Source: an uncultured Sulfitobacter sp.
GTDB taxonomy: Bacteria; Pseudomonadota; Alphaproteobacteria; Rhodobacterales; Rhodobacteraceae
Assembly (NCBI GenBank): GCA_947502265.1
Contig: CANMZB010000007.1
Coordinates: 1 to 64,000, forward strand
DNA length: 64,000 nucleotides
Direction of reading: 5' to 3'
Below are positions 1 through 8,700 of the stretch, piece by piece; the stretch's first letter is position 1; each line of letters begins with the position of its first letter. A model generated the notes under the pieces. The model was not told where the DNA came from. It saw only the letters and a program-made list of their open reading frames with translations, and did no database searches. Both the position numbers and the translations under genes were made by a program.

Positions 1-2052
1 CTTACCGTGCCCATAGTCAGTCTCCTTTGTTGCAGTAAATGCTATCAAAGGAGCGGCATCAAACCGCGACAGGTCCATACGGCTGGCGAGGCCACAGGTG
101 ACGTGTCAGAGCGCGACATCCGGCGGATCCAGATCCGCGAGACGATCAAAGCGCATTTCGACAAGGAAAAGCAGCTCTTCGCTCAAGGGATCAAGGTCCT
201 TTCGCTATTTTTCATCGATGAGGTGATTAAGTACCGTGACTACGGTCAGCCGGACGAAAATGGAGAGTACGCCCGTGTCTTTGAAGAGGAATACGAGCTG
301 TTGAAGGAAGAGTATCTTTCAGAGCTGGCAATCGACAACGAGGCGTACCGAAAGTATCTCGCAGCGATTGACGTGACGAAGACTCACAACGGCTATTTCT
401 CAATCGACAAGAAAACCAAACAGTTGAAGGATCCCGCAGTCGGTGGGCGGGCCGTCGATTCAGATGATGTCGACGCTTATGATCTCATCCTGAAGGACAA
501 GGAGAGCTTGCTAAGTCTTCCCGGTCCAACCGACAGCGCCGATCAACGGGCAAAAAGAGAAGTTCGTTTCATTTTCTCTCACTCTGCGCTGCGGGAGGGG
601 TGGGACAACCCCAATGTCTTTGTCATGTGCATGTTGAAGCATAGCGACAATACGATCTCTCGGCGCCAAGAAGTGGGTCGGGGTTTGCGGCTATCCGTAA
701 ACCAGCACGGTGACAGAATGGACCACCCGGCGGTGGTTCATGACATTAATGTTCTTACGGTGGTCGCGAGCGAAAGCTATAAGGACTTCGTGGGCGGGCT
801 GCAGAAGGAAATTTCGGAGACTTTATCCTCACGGCCCCGGCAGGCCACCGAAGCCTACTTTGCAGGCAAGACCATCACCACCGATGCGGGCCCTATTGAA
901 ATCACGCCTGCAATGGCGAAGCAGGTCTACAGATATCTCGTCAAGAATGATTACACGGACGACGCTGATCAAATTTCTGAAGACTATCACAAGGCAAAAG
1001 AAGCAGGCATGCTGGTCGAGTTGCCTGATGAACTTAAGCCGCATGCCGAGCAGATATTCCAGCTCATTGACAGTGTGTTCAGCGATGCACAACTGCCTAA
1101 GATTGACGATGGGCGAAAGCCAAAGACGAACCCGCTCAATGCCAACTTCGAGAAAAAGGAGTTCCAGGAGCTCTGGTCCCGGATCAATCGGAAAGCAGTC
1201 TATCGCGTGGATTTCGACTCAGCTGAGTTAGTTCGAAAATGTGTCAGCGCCCTCGACAGCCAGCTCCGCGTCACACCACTTCAGTATACAGTTCAGGCAG
1301 GCGTTCAGACCGATGGGATTACTGACGACCAGTTGAAGGCTGGCGACGGCTTCGCAGTTACCACCACTTCCACCCAACATGGTGGCTCGGTGTACTCCCG
1401 GGTGAAATATGACTTGGTCGGCAAGATCGCAGAAAATTCCCAACTCACGCGTCAAACTACCGCGTCAATCCTTTCAGGCCTTGAAGCCAGTGTCTTTGCT
1501 CAGTTTCAGCAGAATCCAGAGCACTTCATCGCAGAAGCATCGCGAATTATTGCCGAGCAAAAAGCGACGATGATCATCGAGCGTCTGAACTATGACGAGG
1601 TCGCTGACCGGTACGACGTCGATATCTTCACCGCCAATCAGAGTGGTCAGGATTTCTCGCGCGCAAGTGCCAAGCTGAAAAATCATGTCTACGATTATGT
1701 GGTAACCGACTCAGATGTCGAAAAGCGGTTTGTAACAGACTTGGACACAAGCACAGAAGTGGTCGTATACGCCAAGCTTCCTCGTGGTTTCCTCATTCCC
1801 ACGCCGGTTGGAGATTATAACCCAGATTGGGCGATCTCTTTCAAGGACGGGGGCGTGAAGCATATCTATTTCGTGGCTGAAACCAAAGGTTCAATGTCGA
1901 CGATGAAACTGCGCGAGATTGAGAAGACGAAGATCGAGTGCGCCAGAAAGTTCTTTGATGAAATCAGTCAGAAGATTTCGCAAGATAAAGTGAAATATGA
2001 AGTCGTCACCGATTACGCGAAGCTGATGGATATCGTCGGTCGTGCGGCGTGA
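1..2052 (+). CDS. res: Type III restriction enzyme Res subunit, C-terminal part (5' cut by window edge)
   Basis: ATP-dependent restriction subunit of a type III restriction-modification system; it works with a Mod methyltransferase that should lie to the left, outside the window. The reading frame is open from base 1. Visible parts are the conserved lead into the second helicase domain (RRIQIRETI, about residue 40), motif V ([12 protein letters not shown]), motif VI (QEVGRGLRL) and a C-terminal PD-(D/E)XK nuclease signature (NPDW, then AETKG near residues 620-640). Family members are about 900-1000 residues, so roughly 300 N-terminal residues with the Walker motifs are missing. The first 20-25 residues do not look convincingly like Res, so a junction or damage there cannot be excluded. 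Translation is coupled to the next gene by a TGATG overlap. The region is more A/T-rich than the prophage that follows. Confidence 0.88.
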   Translation, partial: LTVPIVSLLCCSKCYQRSGIKPRQVHTAGEATGDVSERDIRRIQIRETIKAHFDKEKQLFAQGIKVLSLFFIDEVIKYRDYGQPDENGEYARVFEEEYELLKEEYLSELAIDNEAYRKYLAAIDVTKTHNGYFSIDKKTKQLKDPAVGGRAVDSDDVDAYDLILKDKESLLSLPGPTDSADQRAKREVRFIFSHSALREGWDNPNVFVMCMLKHSDNTISRRQEVGRGLRLSVNQHGDRMDHPAVVHDINVLTVVASESYKDFVGGLQKEISETLSSRPRQATEAYFAGKTITTDAGPIEITPAMAKQVYRYLVKNDYTDDADQISEDYHKAKEAGMLVELPDELKPHAEQIFQLIDSVFSDAQLPKIDDGRKPKTNPLNANFEKKEFQELWSRINRKAVYRVDFDSAELVRKCVSALDSQLRVTPLQYTVQAGVQTDGITDDQLKAGDGFAVTTTSTQHGGSVYSRVKYDLVGKIAENSQLTRQTTASILSGLEASVFAQFQQNPEHFIAEASRIIAEQKATMIIERLNYDEVADRYDVDIFTANQSGQDFSRASAKLKNHVYDYVVTDSDVEKRFVTDLDTSTEVVVYAKLPRGFLIPTPVGDYNPDWAISFKDGGVKHIYFVAETKGSMSTMKLREIEKTKIECARKFFDEISQKISQDKVKYEVVTDYAKLMDIVGRAA

Positions 2053-2999
2053 TGAAACCCCGCTCGATCAACATCTTCCTCCTTGACGGCGATCCGAACG
2101 GGATTCGGGTAGCGCAAATCTCGATGTCAACGATCCAGGCAATCGCCTTCCGCCGCAACCAACTGCGCCGTGTTCGCGAGGCTTTCCCTGAGATTGAGCG
2201 GCCAGGCGTCTATATCTTGATCGGCGCCGATGACAATCAGGCTGATCAGCAACTCGCCTATATCGGTGAGTCTGAGGGTATTGGTGGCAGGCTATCCACT
2301 CACAACTCGAATGAAAGCGGGCGAGATGCCAAAGGTTTTTGGACAGATACGGTTGTCCTGATAAGCAAAGATGAGAACCTAACCAAGAGCCATGCTCGCT
2401 ACGTGGAAGCATGTTTGATCCGTAGCGCTGGGAGCAATCCTCGCTGGACCCTCCCCAATACCAGAATGCCGTCCAACGATGCCGGGAAGCTACCGCTTCC
2501 TGATCGAGCGGCCATGGACGAATTTGTCGATCAGACGAAGACACTGGTCGGCGCTCTCGGCTGGGATGTGTTTCGCGAGATGCGTGGGCGTGCCCCGCAA
2601 TTGACACCAACAAAAGAGAGCATGCCACAGCCTGAACCGAGCGAAAGCCCAAAGTTCTTTTTCCGTGGCGAAGGCTTTTCAGCAGAAATGGTGGTCGGCC
2701 CGTCTGGAGATTTCATCGTTCAAGCGGGGTCAAAAGCGCGGCTTCGAACGACATCCACAATCCCCAGAGGAACCACGACTTTGCGCTCCACGCTGGTTGA
2801 AAAGGGCGTGTTGCGTGAAGACGGAAAGTTTCTCCTGTTTACCAGCAATTATAGTTTTTCATCAGTTTCAGCCGCTGCGGCAGCCGTGATCGGAGCGAGC
2901 GCAAACGGCCGAATTCTTTGGAAGCTGCCCAACGGATCAAGCTATGCGGATTGGGAGGCGGGTCCGAGCGAAGTCGGTGCTACCGGGCCACCGAAATAA
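2052..2999 (+). CDS. GIY-YIG nuclease family protein with C-terminal DUF4357
   Basis: The N-terminal half carries a GIY-YIG-like core: GVYILIG near residue 50, then AYIGESEGIGGRL about 20 residues later, with a conserved Glu further on (ARYVEACLI). The C-terminal 75 residues match DUF4357 (LREDGKFLLFT, then SAAAAAVIGASANG and a tryptophan-rich end). Proteins of this build are commonly found beside restriction systems; a nuclease role is inferred. The start ATG overlaps the Res stop (GTGATGA; a GTG three bases upstream is an alternative), so the two are co-translated. After the TAA the same frame stays open for another 38 codons, described under findings. Confidence 0.8.
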   Translation: MKPRSINIFLLDGDPNGIRVAQISMSTIQAIAFRRNQLRRVREAFPEIERPGVYILIGADDNQADQQLAYIGESEGIGGRLSTHNSNESGRDAKGFWTDTVVLISKDENLTKSHARYVEACLIRSAGSNPRWTLPNTRMPSNDAGKLPLPDRAAMDEFVDQTKTLVGALGWDVFREMRGRAPQLTPTKESMPQPEPSESPKFFFRGEGFSAEMVVGPSGDFIVQAGSKARLRTTSTIPRGTTTLRSTLVEKGVLREDGKFLLFTSNYSFSSVSAAAAAVIGASANGRILWKLPNGSSYADWEAGPSEVGATGPPK

Positions 3000-3132
3000 G
3001 AAATTCACGCGTTCGCGATCGGCAGTCCCATCGCAAAGTTTGAGGTCAAGCGCGTCAGCGCTAACGCCTTGATCGCCTTGCAGAAAGCTTACAAGCTGCA
3101 AGGAAGCACTATTTGAACGTGTTCTTTTGCAC

Positions 3133-3396
3133 TTAAGGTGCCGACCAACTGCACACCCGCGCCTGCTCCCGCATGACAGCGTAATCCCCCATCATCTCGA
3201 CGAGGGCCGATCCATCAGGCAGCAACGCTAACTCCTCGGCCGCCTGCGCCTCGAGCTCCCTGCTGTATTCCACCACCGGCGGACATGCTGCCAAGCCGTT
3301 CGCTTCAAAACCCTCCGTCGCGCAGCCGGTCAACCAACTCGCCCCGATCACGAGGACGGCGAGCCGCAGCCTGCAGCATCCGGCGTTGGATTTCAT
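3133..3396 (-). CDS. Rz1-like outer-membrane spanin lipoprotein
   Basis: Predicted 87-residue lipoprotein. It opens with a basic segment and a hydrophobic stretch ending in a lipobox (SWLTGC, residues about 19-24), so Cys24 would be acylated after signal peptidase II cleavage. The rest is a short periplasmic domain with a helical, charged middle (EYSRELEAQAAEEL). Its first 92 bases lie inside the preceding inner-membrane spanin gene in another frame, the classic nested Rz/Rz1 arrangement. It would join the Rz-like partner across the periplasm to fuse the membranes in the last step of lysis. Identified from architecture and position rather than sequence similarity. Confidence 0.72.
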   Translation of the reverse strand: MKSNAGCCRLRLAVLVIGASWLTGCATEGFEANGLAACPPVVEYSRELEAQAAEELALLPDGSALVEMMGDYAVMREQARVCSWSAP

Positions 3397-3562
3397 TGGC
3401 CTTCTCCGTGGTTTCGAGACGTTCAGCAATCCGCCCGACGTGCTCGCCAGAACGGCGGATCGAAAGCAGAAACAGGACGATAACGACAGCCATAGCTCCA
3501 TAGCGCAAAGCGGCCCGCGCCGATGGGCTGGCGGCGATCCCGCCGAAAATGGTCGCGATCAT
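3305..3562 (-). CDS. Rz-like inner-membrane spanin
   Basis: Small protein of 85 residues with one transmembrane segment (residues about 22-40, rich in V, I and L) followed by a charged, coiled-coil-like periplasmic tail (GRIAERLETTEKANEIQRR). Its ATG overlaps the stop of the endolysin gene (ATGA) and has a GGGGGA ribosome site. The second half of the gene overlaps the Rz1-like lipoprotein gene in another frame. Together they form the spanin pair of the lysis cassette. A holin role is an alternative for a one-helix protein, but the coiled tail and the nested lipoprotein favour spanin. Confidence 0.7.
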   Translation of the reverse strand: MIATIFGGIAASPSARAALRYGAMAVVIVLFLLSIRRSGEHVGRIAERLETTEKANEIQRRMLQAAARRPRDRGELVDRLRDGGF

Positions 3563-4233
3563 CTCTTCCCCCGTTTCCAATCATCAACCCGGGCATAGAT
3601 GGCGACCGCGATCCCTCCGAGCGCCACGGCGATGAACACCCATCGGAGTGTGTCGAGGTAGGGCACCAGCGGCAGTACGGCGGCCTGCGTGTCAGCCAGG
3701 ACATTCTGCGCGACCTCGACACCTGCCGCTCCTAGCGTCGCAACACCAGCAGCCCCGCCGCCCTTCATAGTGCGGCTCTGAGCCAATACCTCGCGCGCTG
3801 GCTGAGTTTCCTCAGTAAAGGCTGTCGCGCGGACCGGGAAGCGCTCACCCCACTGCCGCACCGGGCCAAGATCGACATGCATGAACCCCGAGCGCGGATA
3901 GAACCCGAACCCAAGAAAGCCGACTGCTCGCGCCGCCGCCTCGAACGTCACCGGGTCATGGTTTGACATGGCGATGTCGAAGGCCGCGCCGTCCATGTGC
4001 TTGGAACGCGTCGCGCCTCCAACGGCGCGGTTGTGCTCCGGGCTTCGATACGCCGAGCGGACGATCAGCGGCTTGCCCAGCCGGTCCCGCAACGCCTGCA
4101 GCTTGTCCAGTGCAGGTTCGTTGATCAGCAACTTGCCGGTGCCGCGGCAGGCGATTTCGGCGGGTGAGAAGTTGGGCCAGCGCCAGTCGCTTTCCGGCGC
4201 GTCGCGCCAATGGTCGTAAAAGGTCGTGGTCAT
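3559..4233 (-). CDS. Peptidase M15 family endolysin with C-terminal membrane helix
   Basis: Peptidoglycan-cleaving D-Ala-D-Ala carboxypeptidase-like enzyme. Zinc-site features of M15A are visible: SAYRSPEHN, then GATRSKHMDGAAFDI (His and Asp ligands) and a later FMHVDLG (third His). The catalytic domain fills about residues 1-130. An Ala/Gly linker leads to a hydrophobic helix near residues 190-212 followed by a basic tail, so the enzyme is probably membrane anchored (signal-arrest-like, but at the C terminus). The ATG at 4233 is chosen because GGAGGA lies just upstream; an in-frame start 30 bases earlier lacks one. It heads the endolysin-spanin group, and a terminator-like hairpin sits before it. 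Confidence 0.85.
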   Translation of the reverse strand: MTTTFYDHWRDAPESDWRWPNFSPAEIACRGTGKLLINEPALDKLQALRDRLGKPLIVRSAYRSPEHNRAVGGATRSKHMDGAAFDIAMSNHDPVTFEAAARAVGFLGFGFYPRSGFMHVDLGPVRQWGERFPVRATAFTEETQPAREVLAQSRTMKGGGAAGVATLGAAGVEVAQNVLADTQAAVLPLVPYLDTLRWVFIAVALGGIAVAIYARVDDWKRGKR

Positions 4234-4245
4234 AGTGTCCTCCAG

Positions 4246-4273
4246 AAACGAAAAACCCGCCACAAGGGCGGGT
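4246..4273 (-). terminator. Rho-independent terminator-like hairpin ahead of the endolysin gene
   Basis: On the minus strand ACCCGCC pairs with GGCGGGT across a 5-base loop and is followed by TTTTTCGTTTC. It lies between the DUF6127 gene and the endolysin start, so it would end or attenuate transcription of the structural operon before lysis genes. Confidence 0.65.
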
Positions 4274-4305
4274 CGGTTGGGCGGATGAATGGGAATGGTG
4301 AACGG

Positions 4306-4596
4306 CTACGGGCCGCCGCCAAATATCTTGAGTTTGATCGCGATCCCGGCCAGCAGAGCCAGCATCACGCCTGTGGTGATCATGCGGACGGCCGTCTGCA
4401 TCGCGGTGCGGCGTACCAGCCGGATGCAGTCGAGCAAGGATCGCAGGTCGCGGATGTCGAGTGCCGCCTCTTCTCCATCGAGGCCGACATCGGCGAGCGC
4501 GCGCTTGGCGCCTTTCTCTGCAGCGCGTGCCAACATTGCCTCAAACTCGGCATCGGGCATGCGGACAAAGCCCTGATCAGATCGGGGTGGTGTCAT
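4306..4596 (-). CDS. DUF6127 family small membrane protein (possible holin)
   Basis: A 96-residue protein with an acidic, helical N-terminal half (EFEAMLARAAEKGAKRAL) and one hydrophobic segment at about residues 68-88 (MITTGVMLALLAGIAI). It resembles the DUF6127 proteins found in Rhodobacteraceae prophages between tail and lysis genes. A holin or holin-accessory role is suggested by size, membrane segment and location beside the endolysin, but no defining motif exists. Confidence 0.68.
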   Translation of the reverse strand: MTPPRSDQGFVRMPDAEFEAMLARAAEKGAKRALADVGLDGEEAALDIRDLRSLLDCIRLVRRTAMQTAVRMITTGVMLALLAGIAIKLKIFGGGP

Positions 4597-4615
4597 CGAA
4601 TCCTCCTCCCGCCGC

Positions 4616-5692
4616 TCAACCGACCTTGCAGCCCCAGAAGGACGTGTGGTCGGCGGCGAAGTAGCCGTCCGCGACTCGGAAATACCCCTGCAGCTCGACG
4701 GTATCGCTTGCGTTCAGCGGCACCATGGTCTGCAGCCAGATCGCGGTGGCAAGCGAGAGGTGGGTGGCGGAGATTTCGCCGAGGGAGCCGCGGATTTCGG
4801 TTGTGCCGTTCAGGACAAGCCGCCCGCGCATGCGGGCCGTGGCGCTGGCGTTGATCTTGTAAAGCAGCGTCGCGCCGAAGAGGTAGGTACCGTCGACGGG
4901 CGCCACGAAGTGGTTGTTCGCCACGTCGAAGGCCCCCTGGTCATTGTAGTCGGTGTTGTTCAGGCCGATCTTCGTCCAGGTCCCGACGCCCACATAGTTG
5001 TCGTAGTTGGTGTAGACCTTGAAGCGGGGCAGCTGCGGCTGGTCGATGATGCCATTGGCGTTGTCGACGCTCAGACCGTCGAAGAAGGTGCTGCCATCGG
5101 CCGAGACCGCGACCCGGAACCTGTCGGACCCGAACAGTCCCACCAGTGCCTTTGTCACGAAGTTGGTCTGCAAAGTCAGACCGAGGTCGTCGCCCGCAGC
5201 CTCCTTATTCATGGTGTAGAAAAGATCGCCGGTCCCGCCTTCTGCCACAGTCTTCGCGGTCCAGAGCGCAGCATTCAGCTTGGCCGAAAATGGGTTGGCG
5301 GCGTCGGCGGTGGTCCCCAGCCCAAGCAGTGCGAGGTTCTGCAGATCTGCCGGCGTGGTGCCAATCCAACCCGCGCCATCGTAGACCAGCAGCAGCCCCT
5401 CGTTCTCAACCCATGCACGCCAGCCCGCCCGGGGCGGCAGGCGCAGCCAGGTCCCATCTGTGAACAGCGCCACGTTCAGGTCCCACCCCGTCCAGTCACT
5501 GGTCCCGCCGCTCGCCACGATATGGCGGTCGCCATCGGCAGGGCTGCCGGGCGGCGCGGTCAGGTCGCGGTCGAGAACGGAGAGCTGCACGAGCCCGTCG
5601 AGGAGCCGCAATGACTCGTTGTGGGTGACATGCTTCTGGGCCTGCGCCGCCAGAATGTAGGGCAGCAGCAGTTTGGTCGTGGCATCGGACAT
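4616..5692 (-). CDS. DUF2793 tail-associated protein with C1q/TNF-like C-terminal domain
   Basis: Predicted 358-residue virion appendage. The N-terminal 100 residues match DUF2793 (LPYILAAQAQKHVTHNESL at the start, then ADGDRHIVA and WLRLPPRAGW). The C-terminal 130 residues look like a C1q/TNF jelly roll (NHFVAPVDGTYLFGA, then MRGRLVLNGTTEIRG and a tryptophan/glycine-rich end). Such domains trimerise and bind ligands at fibre tips, so host recognition is likely. The ATG at 5692 is preceded by GAAGG. It lies directly downstream of the baseplate multidomain gene. Confidence 0.75.
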   Translation of the reverse strand: MSDATTKLLLPYILAAQAQKHVTHNESLRLLDGLVQLSVLDRDLTAPPGSPADGDRHIVASGGTSDWTGWDLNVALFTDGTWLRLPPRAGWRAWVENEGLLLVYDGAGWIGTTPADLQNLALLGLGTTADAANPFSAKLNAALWTAKTVAEGGTGDLFYTMNKEAAGDDLGLTLQTNFVTKALVGLFGSDRFRVAVSADGSTFFDGLSVDNANGIIDQPQLPRFKVYTNYDNYVGVGTWTKIGLNNTDYNDQGAFDVANNHFVAPVDGTYLFGATLLYKINASATARMRGRLVLNGTTEIRGSLGEISATHLSLATAIWLQTMVPLNASDTVELQGYFRVADGYFAADHTSFWGCKVG

Positions 5693-5702
5693 GAGATGGC
5701 CT

Positions 5703-8700
5703 TCAGAATGTGAGCGTGACGGTTTTGGCCGCACCCCGCCCGATCAGGGCGGAGAGCTGGGAGATGCGGACTGTCAGCGTGTCGCCGGGCCCGAACGGCG
5801 CGCCCCAATCGGTGGTTTGCTGGGCGGCCGTGTAGATCGCGCTTGTTGTGGGCGCACTCAGCACCCGCTTCACCGTGCTGCCATCGAGGATCTCGACCTC
5901 GTAGGCTTCCAGTTCCTCGGTTAGAGGCACCTCAACTGCGCCCCAGCTGTCGGCAGAAAGCGCTCGGGACCGGCGCGTCCAGCGGATGGTCAGATCACCG
6001 GGCGTGCGGGGGCGACGCCACGGCTGCTGGACATGGGCGACGGAGAACGGCCGCAGACCCACGCCAACCGGTGTGAAGGAGGCGGCGACATAGGTCTCGT
6101 CGCTGACAGACCGGCTTGCGGGACCGACGCGCCAGTTCCAGGGAAGCCCGAGATCGGCCTCGGCGATTGGTAGTGATGCCAGAGCTTCGTCGAGAACTAC
6201 GACCCGTGCGCCTGCAGGAGCCGGATTGGCCATAGCCGCTTCCGTGCCGCGCTGTCCTCGCAGGAGCCGCGACAGCCTATAACGGCCCGGCGCGATCAAC
6301 TCGGCTGCGCTCGCCTGCACGATTTCCCAAGTGCCGGGCGCGCTCTCGATGGCCAGCACATTGGCCCCACCGAACAGGGTCAGGTCGGTGATGCTTTCCA
6401 GTGTGCCCATCAGCAGATCGATCTGCAGCGAATTGCCGAGATCGAACCGTGATGTGGGACCAGCATAGAAATCCGAGACTAGAGCGCCGATCCGGGCACG
6501 CCTGCCAAATGTCGTCAGCAATTCGAACCCGTCGGACGACGGGCTGCGAAACACCGCCATCTCCCCCGGCCAGGGAACGGCATGGCCAGCGATGAGCGGC
6601 CGATGCGCAGGCTGATCCTCGGTCAGTTGTGGCAGATCCAGCAACACTGCCTCGGGTGCGCCGAACACTACGGCCTTCGAGAGTGAGGACGGTCTTGGCG
6701 ATCCGGGCGGAAGGTCGTGGGCTTCCCGATCCTGACGGACCGCTTCGATCCCGCGTGCCTCGGCATCCGCAATGGAGACGAGCCGCAACGGGACGTGCCG
6801 CTCGTCATGGGCGAGCGTGACGACATCGGCCGGATCAAGCGCCAGTCGCGACGGCGGCAAACGAAACGCTGCCGTCTCCCGCCCGGTCCATGCTTCCATC
6901 AGCGCGCGGCGGCAGCGCCGTTCAGCTTCCTCAGGCGGGACCGCCATGGGGAAGCTTTCCGAGGCGATGCGGGTCGTATCCACTGCGATCCGGCGCGCCT
7001 CGACGAGGGCGGCGTCGTAGTCCTCGTCGGCCCGCGCCACCTGCCATTTCAGGGCCTGTGGCAGTTCCGTCTCCTGCGCGCGGGTCAGTTCCAGTAGGTC
7101 GCCCTCGCGGGCCGCAACCAGATCGTCATGTGCGATGCTGATGATGGACGCCCGGCCACGCATCACGAAACGGATCATGCCCTCGGTCTCCACCGCGTCG
7201 AAACCGAAGTGCCGCGACAGCGTTGTGATGGACGCTCGCGGGGATTCCAGTGCGCCAATCGCATAACCTTCGAGCGCGCCCCAAAGGCCGGTGACGTCGA
7301 TCCGGGCTTCTGGCATTCCCGCCCGCATGCAGAGGTGGCGGACGAGCGCCGCTAGCGAGACCGCGCCGAGCCGCCCGGTCAACCAGTGGCCGAGCCGCCA
7401 GTTCGCGCCGTCCGTCCAGACGTCGGTCAGCGCAGGGAAAAAGGGATAGGGCCGCGCGTCCCAGGTCCAGGCGGCGCATTCCGGGACATGAACCATGCGG
7501 TCGCCGTAAACGGCAGACACCGGGTTGTTCGCAGCCTCGCCCCACCAGAGATATGTCGCCTCGAGATAGGCGCGCTGGATGGCGTCGTCGCGCCAACCCC
7601 GCGAGAAATGCGGCGTGAAGCTCTCGGATGACTTCGGGTCGAAGAACACGTTCGGCTGGTTCGTCCCGCGGTCGATGGCGGGACAACCGAGCTCGGTGAA
7701 CCAGATTGGCTTCGACTGCGGCACCCATGCCGTGGGTGTCCCGCTCTCCACCCCGCCCGGGCGGTTGTAATGCGCGTTCGACCACCAGGCGCGCAGATCC
7801 TTGTAGCGGAACACCCACGGCTTGCTGGCGGCGCCATCGGTGATCGGGGTACGTACCTGCGCGGAGCGGTCGGCTGCACTTGCATAGAACCAGTCGAAGC
7901 CTTCCCCACCCGCAATGTTCCCCTGCAGGTAGGCGCGGTCGTAGATCGCGGGCCAACCCTCGGCAGCATCTGCATGCTCGAACCCGTCGCGCCAGTCCGA
8001 GAGCGGCATGTAGTTGTCGATGCCGATGAAATCGATCTCCGGATCGGCCCAGAGCGGATCGAGATGAAAGAACACGTCGCCGCTTCCATCGCTTGGCTGG
8101 TGCCCGAAATACTCGCTCCAGTCGGCGGCGTAGCCGATCTTTGATCCGGACCCGAGGATCGAGCGGACATCGGCGAGAAGATCCCGATAGGCCTGCACGG
8201 CCGGATAGGTGGATGCGCCCGAGCGGATCGTCGTCAGCCCTGGCATCTCGGTCCCGGTGAGGAAGGCGTCGACCCCGCCCGCCGTGGCGCAAAGGTGGGC
8301 GTAGTGCAGCACCATTCGGCGCAGGCCCCAGTCGTTCGCAGCGCCAGTCCACGAGACAAACTGACCTGAAACATTGAAGCTGGCGGGCGCGGCCGCGCCG
8401 AACAGCGCCGCGACCTGGCTTGCGGCCGTGGCGGTCTTGTCCACGGTCCCGGTGTAACCAGCGGCCGGAGAACAGGTGATCCGCCCCCGCCAAGGAAAGG
8501 CGGGCTGGCCTGTCTCGGCGGCGTTGTCGGAATATGGATTCGGCAGGGTGTTGCCCGGCGGCACGTCCATCAGGATGAACGGATAGAAGGTGACGCGCAG
8601 TCCACGCGCCTTCATCTCCTGAATTGCCTGCACCACGGCGAAATCGGCGGGCGTGCCACCATAGACCGGGCGATCCTGATCATCGCGGCTGACCAGAAAG

